DNA of 42,556 nucleotides from Hoeflea sp. (GCF_030682515.1 NZ_JAUXOD010000074.1:1-42556), one strand, 5' to 3'; counted from the stretch's first letter, positions 19,867 to 28,579 are shown. Numbers and translations: made by a program. The notes: generated by a model from the letters alone, not told the origin.

Positions 19867-20940
19867 ATGGCCAGCGCAAAATCCGGGCAGGGACCCGACA
19901 TCGGCATCATGGGCTCGGGCGCCATCGGGCTCTATGTCGGCGGCATGCTGGCACAGGGCGGCGCGCGGGTGGCGTTCGCCGCGCGCGGGCGCACGCTTCA
20001 AGCGCTGGGCCGCGGGCTCGCCGTGTCGCGCCATGACGGCTTCAAGGCCGAACTCAAGCCCAACCGCTATGCGGCAGGTCCTGCAGACTCCTTGGCAGGC
20101 TGCGACGTGGTGCTGTTCTGCACCAAGTCCGGCGACACGGAGGCCGCCGCCCGCGATCTCGCTGCATCGATCAGGCCCGGCGCGACGGTGATCAGCCTGC
20201 AGAACGGCGTCGGCAATGTCGAGCTTCTGAGGTCGCTGTTGCCGGACCACGAGATTGTCGCTGGCACGGTTCCCTTCAACGTCGTCAGGCTGTCGCCCAA
20301 CGCCGTGCATTGCTCCATGGAGGGTGCGGTGCTGGTCGGCCCGTCCGGGGCGTCTGTCGGCTTGGAGGCCGTCGCCAATGCCGCCGGCCTGAAACTGCAG
20401 GTTCGCGCCGACATCGATGCGGTGCAATGGGGCAAGCTGCTGCTCAACCTCAACAACGGCCTCAATGTGCTTTCCGGCCTGCCGCTCCGGCGCCAGTTCG
20501 AGGATCCGGGCTACCGCCATGTGCTGGCCATGGCCATGGAGGAACTGCTCGCAGCACTCGATGCGGCGGGGATCCGGGCGGTCGGCGCAACCCGCACCAA
20601 TCCGCGGCTGATCCCGAAGGTGCTGCGGCTGCCGACCTGGCTGTTCCGCATCGTCGCGCGCCAGCAGCTCAGGATGGACGACACCGCCCGATCCTCGTCC
20701 TGGGACGATCTCCAGGCGGGCAGGGCGCCCGAGACCCGGTTCCTCAACGGCGCCGTCTCAACCCTCGCCAGGGCGCACGGACGCACAGCCCCGGTCAACG
20801 ACGTGATCTGCCGCCTGGTCGACGCGGCCTTCGCGGCCGGAGCTTCTCCAAAAATGCCTGGAGTGGACTTGCTTGAGCTGGCTTCGGAAGCGATGAGCGC
20901 CCGACCGAGTGTCCAAGTCGATCGCCCCAGCGCCAATTGA
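19867..20940 (+). CDS. Ketopantoate reductase family protein
   Basis: Encodes 357 residues. Members reduce 2-dehydropantoate to pantoate with NADPH in coenzyme A synthesis, or act on related hydroxy acids. The Rossmann motif GSGAIGLYVGGMLA is near residues 17-30, the mid segment SLQNGVGNVELLRSLLP is typical, and the C-terminal helical domain contains NLNNGLNVLSGLPLRRQFED. It is longer than the ~300 residues of E. coli PanE, so assignment as true panE is not certain. It begins six bases after rarA and its stop overlaps an FNR-type box used by the next gene. Confidence 0.8.
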   Translation: MASAKSGQGPDIGIMGSGAIGLYVGGMLAQGGARVAFAARGRTLQALGRGLAVSRHDGFKAELKPNRYAAGPADSLAGCDVVLFCTKSGDTEAAARDLAASIRPGATVISLQNGVGNVELLRSLLPDHEIVAGTVPFNVVRLSPNAVHCSMEGAVLVGPSGASVGLEAVANAAGLKLQVRADIDAVQWGKLLLNLNNGLNVLSGLPLRRQFEDPGYRHVLAMAMEELLAALDAAGIRAVGATRTNPRLIPKVLRLPTWLFRIVARQQLRMDDTARSSSWDDLQAGRAPETRFLNGAVSTLARAHGRTAPVNDVICRLVDAAFAAGASPKMPGVDLLELASEAMSARPSVQVDRPSAN

Positions 20941-20950
20941 CGTGCATCAA
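20937..20950 (+). promoter_or_regulatory. FNR/DNR-type box before the HemG-like gene
   Basis: TTGAC-GTGC-ATCAA matches the FNR/FixK/DNR family pattern TTGAY-N4-RTCAA at all ten defined positions. Its centre is 62 bases before the ATG at 21006. CATGAT at 20973-20978 could be the -10, which would place the box near -41, the class II activator position. It overlaps the stop of the preceding gene. Binding is inferred. Confidence 0.5.
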
Positions 20951-21005
20951 TGCCGCGTCACCCGCTGAAAGGCATGATCATCTCGTTGATCAAGGAGGAG
21001 ACGCC

Positions 21006-21554
21006 ATGAGCATTCTGGTTCTTTACGCCACGGTTGAAGGCCACAGCCGCAAGATCGCCGAATATGCCGCAGCACACCTCGAGAAGATGGGCCACGGGGT
21101 CGTGGTCGGCGATGTCCGCGAACCCGGGTTTGCCATTCCGGGCCGGTTCGATGGAGTGCTGCTCTGTGCGCCGGTGCATATGGGGCGCTATCCTGCCTCG
21201 GTGGCGCAGTTCATCCTCGACTGGAAGACCGCGCTCGCGGAAGTGCCGACCGCGCTCGTGTCGGTGACGCTCGCCATAAGGAGCGGCATCGCAGAAGACC
21301 GCGCCGAGGCCGAGGGCTATCCGGCACACCTCGAGAAGAAGACCGGGTTTCACATCCCCAAGGTCCATCATGCCGCGGGCGCGCTCAAATACCTCGAATA
21401 TGATTTCTTCAAGCGCATGCTGATGCGCCAGATCGCGTCGAAGGAAGGCGGTCCGGTCGACACCAGCCGCGACCATGAGTTCACCGACTGGGCGGCGCTG
21501 GACACGTTTCTGCAGGAGTTCGCCGACGACATTTCCCTCGCGGCGAGAGCCTAG
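21006..21554 (+). CDS. Flavodoxin-domain protein, HemG-like protoporphyrinogen oxidase family
   Basis: Encodes 182 residues, the same size as E. coli HemG (181), which oxidises protoporphyrinogen IX using quinones. The FMN phosphate loop YATVEGHSRKIAEYAA is at residues 6-21. The C-terminal half contains the HemG-like GALKYLEYDFFKRMLM and the TDWAAL ending. A longer reading from 20937 is rejected because AAGGAGGAG (20992-21000) sits five bases before this ATG. An FNR-type box upstream suggests use under low oxygen. Another flavodoxin role is possible, since most alphaproteobacteria rely on HemJ or HemY. Confidence 0.75.
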   Translation: MSILVLYATVEGHSRKIAEYAAAHLEKMGHGVVVGDVREPGFAIPGRFDGVLLCAPVHMGRYPASVAQFILDWKTALAEVPTALVSVTLAIRSGIAEDRAEAEGYPAHLEKKTGFHIPKVHHAAGALKYLEYDFFKRMLMRQIASKEGGPVDTSRDHEFTDWAALDTFLQEFADDISLAARA

Positions 21555-21642
21555 ACCCTGATGCGCCACCGCCGGGCGCCAAATCCGCTGTGAACTGCGC
21601 GCGCAGCTTTATTGCCGCGCGGTTTTCGGCTATGCAGCCCCC

Positions 21643-22017
21643 ATGAATGCTCTTGCTCTCGTTTTCCTTGGCGGCGGCCTTGGCGCCGTGTCGCGTTATC
21701 TGACCGGAATGGCGGTGATGCGCGTGGCCGGCATTCGCTTTCCCTGGGGAACCTTGGTGGTCAACATCGCCGGCTGCCTGGCGATGGGGCTTCTGATCGC
21801 CTGGCTCGCGCGCCGCTCGGGCGGCGACGCCCACCTCAGGCTTTTGCTGGCGACCGGGTTTCTGGGCGGTTTTACCACCTTTTCGGCGTTTTCACTCGAT
21901 GTGGTGGTGCTTTACGAGCGCGGCGCGTTGACGGCGGCGGCAGCCTATGTGATTGCCAGCGTGACAATGTCGATCCTGGCGTTGTTTGGCGGGTTGTGGC
22001 TGGCGCGCCAGCTCTGA
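21643..22017 (+). CDS. crcB: Fluoride exporter CrcB (Fluc)
   Basis: Encodes 124 residues, a four-helix membrane protein that works as a dual-topology dimer fluoride channel. Characteristic segments are GGGLGAVSRYLTG (residues 10-22), FPWGTLVVNIAGCLAMG (about 33-49) and TGFLGGFTTFSAFSLD (about 71-86). The region 21555-21642 shows no fluoride riboswitch that I can recognise. It precedes the pseudouridine synthase gene by 26 bases, an arrangement seen in many rhizobia. Confidence 0.95.
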   Translation: MNALALVFLGGGLGAVSRYLTGMAVMRVAGIRFPWGTLVVNIAGCLAMGLLIAWLARRSGGDAHLRLLLATGFLGGFTTFSAFSLDVVVLYERGALTAAAAYVIASVTMSILALFGGLWLARQL

Positions 22018-22043
22018 GACCCGAGTTCAAAGAGATAATCGAT

Positions 22044-23033
22044 ATGGCGGGCGTACAGCTCATACAGGTGGATCCGGAAGAGGCTGGCATGCGTCTTGAC
22101 CGCTGGTTCAAGACGCATTTCCCGGGACTCGGATTCGGCCAGCTGCAGAAGCTGCTGCGGTCGGGGCAGATTCGCGTCGATGGCGGCCGGGTCAAGTCCG
22201 ACACGCGAATCCAGCCGGGCCAGACCGTGCGGGTCCCGCCGATGGGCGTCGACGAGAAGGTGCACGGCCCGCTCACCTCCAACACCATGAAGAACCGCGA
22301 CGACGACGACGTGCTCAAGCAGATGCTGCTGCACGAAGACGCCAAGGTGCTGGTGTTCAACAAGCCCGCAGGCCTTGCCGTGCAGGGCGGCTCCGGCGTT
22401 ACCCGCAATGTCGACGACATGCTCGAGGCGTGGCGCAACAAGAAGGGCGAGAAGCCGCGCCTGGTGCACCGCCTCGACCGCGACACCGCGGGCGTGCTGG
22501 TGGTGGCGCGGACCCGCAGCGCGGCGCAATCGCTGACGGCAGCCTTCCGCGAGCGCACGACGAAGAAGACCTATTGGGCGCTGGTCAAGGGCGTGCCGCG
22601 CGTCAAGGAAGGCAAGATCTCGACCTGGCTGGTCAAGGAAGCCACCGACGACGGTGACCGGATGCGCATCGCCAAGCATGGCGAGGAGGGCGCCGATCAC
22701 GCCGTCTCCTACTACCGGGTCATCGACCAGGCGGCGCAGAACCTCGCCTGGCTCGAGCTCGAACCCTACACCGGCCGCACCCACCAGCTGCGCATCCACT
22801 GCCAGCATCTGGGCAATCCGATCATCGGCGATCCGAAATATTTCGAGTTCGACAAGAACTGGGAGTTCCCGAGCGGCATTCAGAACCGGCTGCACCTCCT
22901 GGCGCGCCATATCTCGGTGCCCCATCCCGATGGCGGGCGGTTGTCGGTCACGGCGCCGCTGCCGCCGCACATGGTGCAGACCTGGAACCTGCTGGGCTTC
23001 GACGAAGCCACGGCCGGGGAGCGGGACGAATGA
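22044..23033 (+). CDS. RluC-type large-subunit rRNA pseudouridine synthase
   Basis: Encodes 329 residues. RluC makes pseudouridines 955, 2504 and 2580 in E. coli 23S rRNA; the exact target here is inferred. An S4-like domain lies at about residues 15-65 and the catalytic block VHRLDRDTAGVLVVAR carries the active Asp (D145). PYTGRTHQLRIHCQHLGNPI is a further family signature. The frame stays open far upstream through crcB, but the ATG at 22044 gives the family N-terminus. The end overlaps the next gene by four bases. Confidence 0.93.
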   Translation: MAGVQLIQVDPEEAGMRLDRWFKTHFPGLGFGQLQKLLRSGQIRVDGGRVKSDTRIQPGQTVRVPPMGVDEKVHGPLTSNTMKNRDDDDVLKQMLLHEDAKVLVFNKPAGLAVQGGSGVTRNVDDMLEAWRNKKGEKPRLVHRLDRDTAGVLVVARTRSAAQSLTAAFRERTTKKTYWALVKGVPRVKEGKISTWLVKEATDDGDRMRIAKHGEEGADHAVSYYRVIDQAAQNLAWLELEPYTGRTHQLRIHCQHLGNPIIGDPKYFEFDKNWEFPSGIQNRLHLLARHISVPHPDGGRLSVTAPLPPHMVQTWNLLGFDEATAGERDE

Positions 23034-23725
23034 AGCTGGCGCTGTTTGATTGCGACGGCACCATCGTCGACAGCGCGGCGATCATCCATGCCTGCATGGA
23101 GCGCACCTTCGACGATTTCGGCATCGCCCGGCCCGGGCTCGATCATACGAAATCGATCATCGGCCTGACGCTGGACATCGCCATCGCGCAGATGCTCTCT
23201 CGTCCGCTTGATCCGGAAATCGCAGCGATGACAGCGCGCTACAAGGAGCACTTCATGCTCTACCGTGAGGCAGGCGGGGCGCTTGAGCCTGTCTATGACG
23301 GGCTGATGGACCTGATCGCGGGGCTCGCCGCGCGCGACGACGTGATCCTGGGCGTCGTCACCGGCAAGTCGCGCCGCGGGCTCGATGCCATCCTCGCGCA
23401 TCATGGCTTGACCAGCTCGTTCTTCACCACACGCACCGCCGATGACTGCCCGTCCAAGCCGCATCCGGCGATGGTGCTCGAATGCTGCGCGGAGGCAGGC
23501 GTCCCCCCGGCGCAGACATTCGTCATCGGCGACGCGGTCTATGACATGCAGATGGCGGTCAGCGCCGGCGCCTCGGCAATCGGCGTCTCCTGGGGCTATG
23601 GACCCGTCGACGCCTTGAAGGCGGCAGGGGCTAGCCAGGTGGTCAGTCATGCCGACGAAATCGCCGCCCTCTTCGGCAGCGCCGGCCATCCCCTCGGGTC
23701 CGTGACTGCCGCTCACCCAGTTTGA
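23030..23725 (+). CDS. HAD-superfamily hydrolase, phosphoglycolate phosphatase-like
   Basis: Encodes 231 residues. The HAD nucleophile motif FDCDGTIVD gives D7 and D9; later motifs are GVVTGKS (motif II), a Lys region near CPSKPHPAMV and GDAVYDMQMAVSAGA (motif IV). A helical cap (about residues 15-85) makes it class C1. Substrate cannot be read from sequence; phosphoglycolate or a related small phosphate ester is plausible. It overlaps rluC by four bases and sits 17 bases before the ATP12 gene, so all are co-transcribed. Confidence 0.9.
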   Translation: MKLALFDCDGTIVDSAAIIHACMERTFDDFGIARPGLDHTKSIIGLTLDIAIAQMLSRPLDPEIAAMTARYKEHFMLYREAGGALEPVYDGLMDLIAGLAARDDVILGVVTGKSRRGLDAILAHHGLTSSFFTTRTADDCPSKPHPAMVLECCAEAGVPPAQTFVIGDAVYDMQMAVSAGASAIGVSWGYGPVDALKAAGASQVVSHADEIAALFGSAGHPLGSVTAAHPV

Positions 23726-23742
23726 AATGATGGAGACGCGTC

Positions 23743-24525
23743 ATGCGCGACATTCTCAGCGATCTTGATCTCGGCGAGGACAAGCTGTCCGATCCGGTCC
23801 GCGAAACCCAGGCCGGCCTGAAGAAGGCCCTGCCCAAGCGATTCTACACCGAGGCCTCGGTCATCCCGGGGGCCGAGGGCGGCTTCGTCGTGGCCCTCGA
23901 CGGCAAGACGGTGCGCACGCCCTCGCGGCGGGAACTCGGCGTGTCCAGTCCGGCCCTGGCCGAGGCGATCGCGGCGGAGTGGCAGGCGCAGAAAGACAGG
24001 ATCGATCCGGCGACCATGCCGCTCACCCGGCTGGTCAACACGGCGCTCGACGGCGTCGCCATGGCTGCGGAGGAAGTGTTCGAGGACATCCTGCGCTATG
24101 CCGGCTCTGATCTGTTGTGCTACCGCGCAGCAGAACCCGAAGCGCTGGTGGCCATGGAAAGCGAGCTGTGGGATCCCTATCTCGACTGGGCGGCTGAGAG
24201 GGGCGCGCGGCTGATCCTGTCGGAGGGCATTGTCCATGTCGAACAGCCCCCCGAGGCGATCCGTGCGATGGCAGCCCTCCTGCGCCGCTATGCGACGCCG
24301 CTCGAGCTCACCGCGCTGCACACCATCACCTCGCTCACCGGATCGCTGGTGCTGGCGCTGGCGCTGGCCGAGGGGCAGGGGGAGCCGTCCGACATCTGGG
24401 CCGCCGCCCATGCTGACGAGGACTATGCCATTTCCCAGTGGGGCGAGGACTTCGAGGCCGCCGCCCGGCGCGCCAAGCGGCTGATCGATTTCGAGGCGGC
24501 GGTGCTGATCCTTCAGGCCGGATGA
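23743..24525 (+). CDS. ATP12 family F1-ATPase assembly chaperone
   Basis: Encodes 260 residues. ATP12 binds the F1 alpha subunit during ATP synthase assembly in mitochondria; the alphaproteobacterial relatives are believed to do the same. Typical segments are LPKRFYTEASVIPGAEGGFV, VALDGKTVRTPSRREL, EWQAQKDRIDPATMPLTRLV and DYAISQWGEDFEAAARRAK. GGAGACGCGTC precedes the ATG. The crcB-rluC-HAD-ATP12 order is a conserved neighbourhood in rhizobia, from general knowledge. Confidence 0.92.
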   Translation: MRDILSDLDLGEDKLSDPVRETQAGLKKALPKRFYTEASVIPGAEGGFVVALDGKTVRTPSRRELGVSSPALAEAIAAEWQAQKDRIDPATMPLTRLVNTALDGVAMAAEEVFEDILRYAGSDLLCYRAAEPEALVAMESELWDPYLDWAAERGARLILSEGIVHVEQPPEAIRAMAALLRRYATPLELTALHTITSLTGSLVLALALAEGQGEPSDIWAAAHADEDYAISQWGEDFEAAARRAKRLIDFEAAVLILQAG

Positions 24526-24592
24526 ACCGACCATCCGCACGCCAAGGCCCCCTGTAAGGCCAAAGCATCCGCATGTCTCAAGGAACTTAATT

Positions 24593-24626
24593 CCGGCAAA
24601 TTCTGCCGGCTTAACCAAGCGCTAAC
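24593..24626 (+). promoter_or_regulatory. Weak hairpin and CtrA-like half-sites before the lipoprotein gene
   Basis: CCGGCA (24593-24598) pairs with TGCCGG (24604-24609) and may end the ATP12 transcript weakly. Directly behind it, TTAA-CCAAGCG-CTAAC (24611-24626) differs in one base from the CtrA pattern TTAA-N7-TTAAC. It lies about 35 bases before the lipoprotein start. CtrA control is only a suggestion. Confidence 0.3.
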
Positions 24627-24660
24627 CATAAACTGCGAAATTCCGGAAAGATCATCTGTG

Positions 24661-25560
24661 ATGTTCCGGAGAAACGGCGTGGGACCAGGCAAGCATTTCA
24701 TCTCACGTCTTGTGCAGGCGCTGCTGTTTGTCTGCGTCGCCGCGGTTCTGACGGCTTGCGCCGGCAGGCCCAAGCCGCTGGACGCCACCATCCCCTTCAC
24801 GGTCACGGAAGTCAGGGTGACCACCCAGAGCATGACGGATTCCGGCTTTGCCGACCGCCTGCAGCAGAAACTTGACGCCACGGCCGGCCGCGCCACCTCC
24901 GGCGCCGGTCTTGCCTCCATCCTGACGATCGTGGTGCTCGACCGGAGCGCGGAGACGGGCCAGGGGTGGTTCTTCAATGCCTCGTCCCGGTCAGCCACCC
25001 TCGACATCGCCGTCATCGACGCCGCGACGGGGCAGGTCCTGAGGAGCAGCGTCGTGCGCGGGAGCACTGCGTCCCGCTATGGTCAATCCGCCGAGACCCT
25101 GCTCGTTGACAGGCTGGTGACCGACATAAGGACGCTGCTCGGCCTGTCCGGCGCACCACCCTATCCGGTAGGCGGGATCAAGCGCGCCGTCGCATGGCCC
25201 GAACTCAAGCCCGAGACGATGGACACGAATGATCTCGACGAAGCTGCGCGGCTCGCCGATCCGCTGCTCAACGGAACCGTGACCCCGACCACGACCAGTC
25301 TGGACCTCGCCCCCAAGGCCGAACCCGCGCTGGACCTGTCGAGACCGCTGCTGACTCCCGATCCTGCGGAAGAGCCGCTGCCGGAACAAGCCATAGCGCC
25401 GGTCGCACCGGTCAAGCCGGTCAATATGCCCAAGACCTTCGAGCTGCCCGCCACCGCGCCCACGATTGTGGCAGACCCCGCACCGGCGCCATCGGCAACC
25501 GGCGACGAGCCCTGCATCATCACGCTCGACAATGATTGCAGCGATCCCGACGGCCGGTAG
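24661..25560 (+). CDS. Lipoprotein of unknown function
   Basis: Encodes 299 residues. I do not recognise the family. A basic start, a hydrophobic stretch LVQALLFVCVAAVL and the lipobox LTAC give a predicted lipidated C33, so the protein is probably membrane anchored. Residues ~40-165 look like a folded alpha/beta domain (for example DIAVIDAATGQVLRSSVVRG). From ~180 on the chain is Pro/Ala/Glu-rich and probably disordered, ending with a Cys pair in CIITLDNDC. GTG at 24658 precedes the ATG directly. It stands alone on the + strand, tail to tail with fghA. Confidence 0.7.
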   Translation: MFRRNGVGPGKHFISRLVQALLFVCVAAVLTACAGRPKPLDATIPFTVTEVRVTTQSMTDSGFADRLQQKLDATAGRATSGAGLASILTIVVLDRSAETGQGWFFNASSRSATLDIAVIDAATGQVLRSSVVRGSTASRYGQSAETLLVDRLVTDIRTLLGLSGAPPYPVGGIKRAVAWPELKPETMDTNDLDEAARLADPLLNGTVTPTTTSLDLAPKAEPALDLSRPLLTPDPAEEPLPEQAIAPVAPVKPVNMPKTFELPATAPTIVADPAPAPSATGDEPCIITLDNDCSDPDGR

Positions 25561-25611
25561 CCGCCGGATCGACACCTCTCCGCTCTGACCGATTGGGCCC
25601 GCGGGCGGATC

Positions 25612-26445
25612 TTACCCCAGCCGTGCGGCGTGCCAGGCTAAATGGTCGTCCATGAAGGTGGAGATGAAGTTGTAGGAGTGGTCGTAGCCCTCTTGCATCC
25701 TCAGCGTCAGCCCGATGCCGGCCTTGTTGCACGCGTCTTCCAGAAGCAGGGGGCGCAGGCCGGTTTCAAGGAAGCCGTCGGCGGTTCCCTGATCGACCAG
25801 GAATTCCGGGAAACGCGCCCCATCCTCGATCAGCAGCGTGGCGTCGTGCCGGCGCCAGGCAGCCGGGTCCGGGCCGAGATACTTCTCCAGCGCCGGGCGC
25901 GACCAGTCCGCCGTCGACGGCTGCACGATCGGCGCGAAGGCCGAGCAGCTCCTGAACCGGTCGGGATGCTTGAGCGCGAAAGTGAGCGCGCCGTGTCCGC
26001 CCATGGAATGGCCCATCACGCCCTGGCGGCCCATGTCGGCGGCGAAATGGCCCGCCACCAGGTTCGTGAGTTCATCCAGAATGTGCGTTTCCATCCGGTA
26101 GTGATGCGACCAGGGGGCCGCGGTCGCATCGACATAAAAGCCGGCGCCCTTGCCGAACTGCCAGTTGTCCGGCTCGTCGGGAACATGGTCGCCACGCGGG
26201 CTGGTGTCGGGGCAGACGATGATCAGGCCAAGCTCGGCCGCCATCCGCCGATATTCGCCCTTGTCCATCACATTGGCATGGGTGCAGGTCAGCCCCGAAA
26301 GGAACCAGACCACCGGGCAGAGCTGTTCCTTGGCCTGGATCGGCCGGAACACGGCAAACGTCATGTCGCAGCCGCAGGCCTCCGACTCCATCGAGTAAAC
26401 GCCCTGGCGTCCGCCATGGGCCTTGGCTTCCGAGATGATCTTCAT
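25612..26445 (-). CDS. fghA: S-formylglutathione hydrolase
   Basis: Encodes 277 residues, the family length. It splits S-formylglutathione into formate and glutathione, the second step of formaldehyde detoxification. The esterase triad is S147 (GHSMGGHG), D223 (QGTAD) and H256 (DHSYNF). FLSGLTCTHANVMDKGEYRR is a family signature with the Cys near the active site. It lies 138 bases downstream of adhC on the same strand, the classical pair; no gfa or formate dehydrogenase gene is in the window. Confidence 0.95.
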   Translation of the reverse strand: MKIISEAKAHGGRQGVYSMESEACGCDMTFAVFRPIQAKEQLCPVVWFLSGLTCTHANVMDKGEYRRMAAELGLIIVCPDTSPRGDHVPDEPDNWQFGKGAGFYVDATAAPWSHHYRMETHILDELTNLVAGHFAADMGRQGVMGHSMGGHGALTFALKHPDRFRSCSAFAPIVQPSTADWSRPALEKYLGPDPAAWRRHDATLLIEDGARFPEFLVDQGTADGFLETGLRPLLLEDACNKAGIGLTLRMQEGYDHSYNFISTFMDDHLAWHAARLG

Positions 26446-26583
26446 GGGCGTCGTCCGGTTCGGAATGTGTCATCGTGATTGACCGGAGAACGCGCCGCGC
26501 CCGAAAAGGTTCGCCTGGGCGCGGCTGTCTCAAGTCGGCTGGGGGCCTCGGCGTCGCCTATCAGGCTCGCGCGCAAAAACCTG

Positions 26584-27693
26584 TCAGTAGACCACCACGC
26601 TGCGGATGCTCTCGCCCCGGTGCATCAGGTCGAAGGCCTCGTTGATGCCTTCGAGCCCCATCGTGTGGGTGATCATCGGGTCGATCTCGATCTTGCCTTC
26701 CATGTACCACTCGACGATCTTGGGCACGTCGGTGCGCCCGCGCGCGCCGCCAAACGCGGTGCCGCGCCAGGACCGGCCGGTGACCAGCTGGAACGGCCGG
26801 GTGGAGATTTCCGCGCCAGCCGGCGCCACGCCGATGATGATGCTTTCGCCCCAGCCCTTGTGGGCGCATTCGAGCGCCGTGCGCATGACTTTGACATTGC
26901 CGGTGGCGTCGAAGGTGTAGTCGGCGCCACCCTTGGTCAGGTTGACGAGGTAGGGCACCAGGTCGCCTTCGACCTCCGATGGGTTGACGAAATGGGTCAT
27001 GCCGAAGCGCGTGGCCATCTCGACCTTGCCGGGATTGAGGTCGACGCCCACGATCATGTCGGCGCCCGCAAGCCGCAGGCCCTGCAGCACGTTGAGCCCG
27101 ATGCCGCCCAGGCCGAAGACGATGGCCTTGGAGCCGATCTCGACCTTGGCGGTGTTGATCACCGCGCCGATTCCGGTGGTGACGCCGCAGCCGATGTAGC
27201 AGACCTTGTCGAAGGGCGCGTCGGGATGGATCTTGGCCAGCGCGATTTCCGGCAGCACGGTGAAATTGGCAAATGTCGAGGTGCCCATGTAATGGAAGAT
27301 CGGCTTGCCGTTCACCGAAAACCGCGAGGTGCCGTCGGGCATCAGACCCTGGCCCTGCGTCGAGCGGATCGCCTGGCACAGGTTGGTCTTGGGATTGAGG
27401 CAGTATTCGCACTCGCGGCATTCCGGCGTGTAGAGCGGAATCACATGGTCGCCCTTCTTGAGCGACCTCACGCCCGGTCCGACATCGACCACGACGCCCG
27501 CGCCCTCATGGCCGAGAATCGCCGGGAAGATGCCTTCGGGATCGGCGCCCGAGAGCGTGAACTCGTCGGTGTGGCAGATGCCGGTCGCCTTGATCTCGAC
27601 CAGCACTTCGCCGGCCCGCGGGCCGTCCAGCTGGACGGTGGTGACTTCAAGCGGCTTTCCCGCCTCAAAAGCTACGGCTGCGCGAACGTCCAT
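26584..27693 (-). CDS. adhC: S-(hydroxymethyl)glutathione dehydrogenase (class III alcohol dehydrogenase)
   Basis: Encodes 369 residues. It oxidises the formaldehyde-glutathione adduct with NAD. Catalytic zinc ligands are C40 (TGICHTD), H62 (GHEGAG) and C169 (YIGCGVTTG); structural zinc ligands are C92, C95, C98 and C106; the NAD motif GLGGIG is at 194-199. Two ATGs are close: the upstream one (27699) is only one base behind GGGAG, while the one at 27693 has seven bases, so [10 protein letters not shown] is chosen. A strong hairpin lies in the 117-base gap to the upstream regulator gene. This enzyme also reduces S-nitrosoglutathione in related organisms. Confidence 0.96.
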   Translation of the reverse strand: MDVRAAVAFEAGKPLEVTTVQLDGPRAGEVLVEIKATGICHTDEFTLSGADPEGIFPAILGHEGAGVVVDVGPGVRSLKKGDHVIPLYTPECRECEYCLNPKTNLCQAIRSTQGQGLMPDGTSRFSVNGKPIFHYMGTSTFANFTVLPEIALAKIHPDAPFDKVCYIGCGVTTGIGAVINTAKVEIGSKAIVFGLGGIGLNVLQGLRLAGADMIVGVDLNPGKVEMATRFGMTHFVNPSEVEGDLVPYLVNLTKGGADYTFDATGNVKVMRTALECAHKGWGESIIIGVAPAGAEISTRPFQLVTGRSWRGTAFGGARGRTDVPKIVEWYMEGKIEIDPMITHTMGLEGINEAFDLMHRGESIRSVVVY

Positions 27694-27733
27694 TCCCATG
27701 CTCCCGGGTCTTGTCTTGGTGTGCTTTGGACGC

Positions 27734-27760
27734 CGAACCTGCCAGAGCGGCAGGTCCGGC
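27734..27760 (-). promoter_or_regulatory. Stem-loop or operator upstream of adhC
   Basis: CCGAACCTGCC (27734-27744) and GGCAGGTCCGG (27750-27760) form an 11-bp stem with one wobble pair around AGAGC, 41 bases before the adhC start. On the minus strand no T-run follows, so a leader hairpin or a dyad operator is more likely than a terminator of the regulator gene. Confidence 0.45.
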
Positions 27761-27810
27761 TCAAGTCCGATTCGGTCGATCACATGAATATCAGGATCGA
27801 AAGGCCGATC

Positions 27811-28206
27811 CTATTCATTGGCGGCGCGCGTGAGCGTCGCCAGGCGGCTTTCCAGCACTTCCACGGTCGCGGTGATCTGCAGCGCAAGCTCGCGCAGCCG
27901 GTTGATTTCCCCCGACATCTCATCGACCGCCACGGACATTCCCGGCGCCTGCGGCGCTTCGCCCACGCCGCTGATCAGCCAGGCCGGGGACACGCCAAGA
28001 ACACCGGCCAGCGTCATGATCTTGTTGGCGCGCGGCTCGGAACGGTCCGACTCCCATTCGCCGAGCGTTTCATCGGTCACGCCGATATGGGATGCCGCGT
28101 CCGAGAGCGTGAGCCCGGCGAGATCGCGGGCGCGGGTGATTCGGCCGCCCAGCGTGTCGCCGTCATCAAAGGCTTCGGCATGGGTGTGCGCTGTCATTCC
28201 AGTCAT
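27811..28206 (-). CDS. XRE-family helix-turn-helix regulator
   Basis: Encodes 131 residues. The lambda-repressor-like HTH is at about residues 19-75: GGRITRARDLAGLTLSDAAS, then VTDETLGEWESDRSEPRANK and VLGVSPAWLISG. The C-terminal part (about 92-131) is helical with heptad-like Leu/Ile spacing (INRLRELALQITATVEVLES), probably a coiled-coil dimerisation segment. AAGGA lies nine bases before the ATG at 28206; a second ATG three codons later is possible. It precedes adhC-fghA on the same strand, so control of formaldehyde genes is a reasonable but unproven guess. Confidence 0.85.
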   Translation of the reverse strand: MTGMTAHTHAEAFDDGDTLGGRITRARDLAGLTLSDAASHIGVTDETLGEWESDRSEPRANKIMTLAGVLGVSPAWLISGVGEAPQAPGMSVAVDEMSGEINRLRELALQITATVEVLESRLATLTRAANE

Positions 28207-28579
28207 GGCTATCAGTCCTTCAGGTCATTGAACCGGGCCCAGGGCAGCGCGATCTGGCGCGGGCGGGGCCCCGTCAAGGGAATGCCACTGCGGGATCCGC
28301 GCCGGTGCCGTCAATGGCTGGCCGGAACCCATGCGGTGGCGCGTCAGGCGGGGTGAGACACCGCAAACCGGAATTCCGGTCGCGCCCCGGTCATTGTCTC
28401 ACACACTGTGAAAGCCGGTCCTTGCTGATCGGGGTCAGTGGTTCTGTCCCGGCGGCTGCACTATCGGCGATTGTGCCGGCACAGTCCAGTGTTACGCCAG
28501 GTTTTCTTCCCGCACGCGCCCGAGGGGACGTGGTTTTGGGCCATTCGCCGTCGATGCGCGCGCGCCGGACGTGCGCGCC
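28207..28579. other. Gene-free stretch between lipB and the XRE gene
   Basis: In these 373 bases I find no credible gene; the open frames lack ribosome binding sites and are shadows of lipB in other frames. A 13-base palindrome TCACA-CAC-TGTGA lies at 28399-28411, about 193 bases before the XRE start, and may be an operator. The promoter of the XRE gene should be here but is not obvious. Confidence 0.45.

Noticed and set aside
21555-21642. Possible fluoride riboswitch before crcB
   Set aside because: I do not see the conserved GGNGATGG core or the expected pseudoknot pairing in these 88 bases.
26479-28356. Open + strand frame of 625 codons opposite adhC and the XRE gene
   Set aside because: It is a shadow of the minus-strand adhC and XRE genes; the protein is His/Asp/Arg-rich without recognisable domains.
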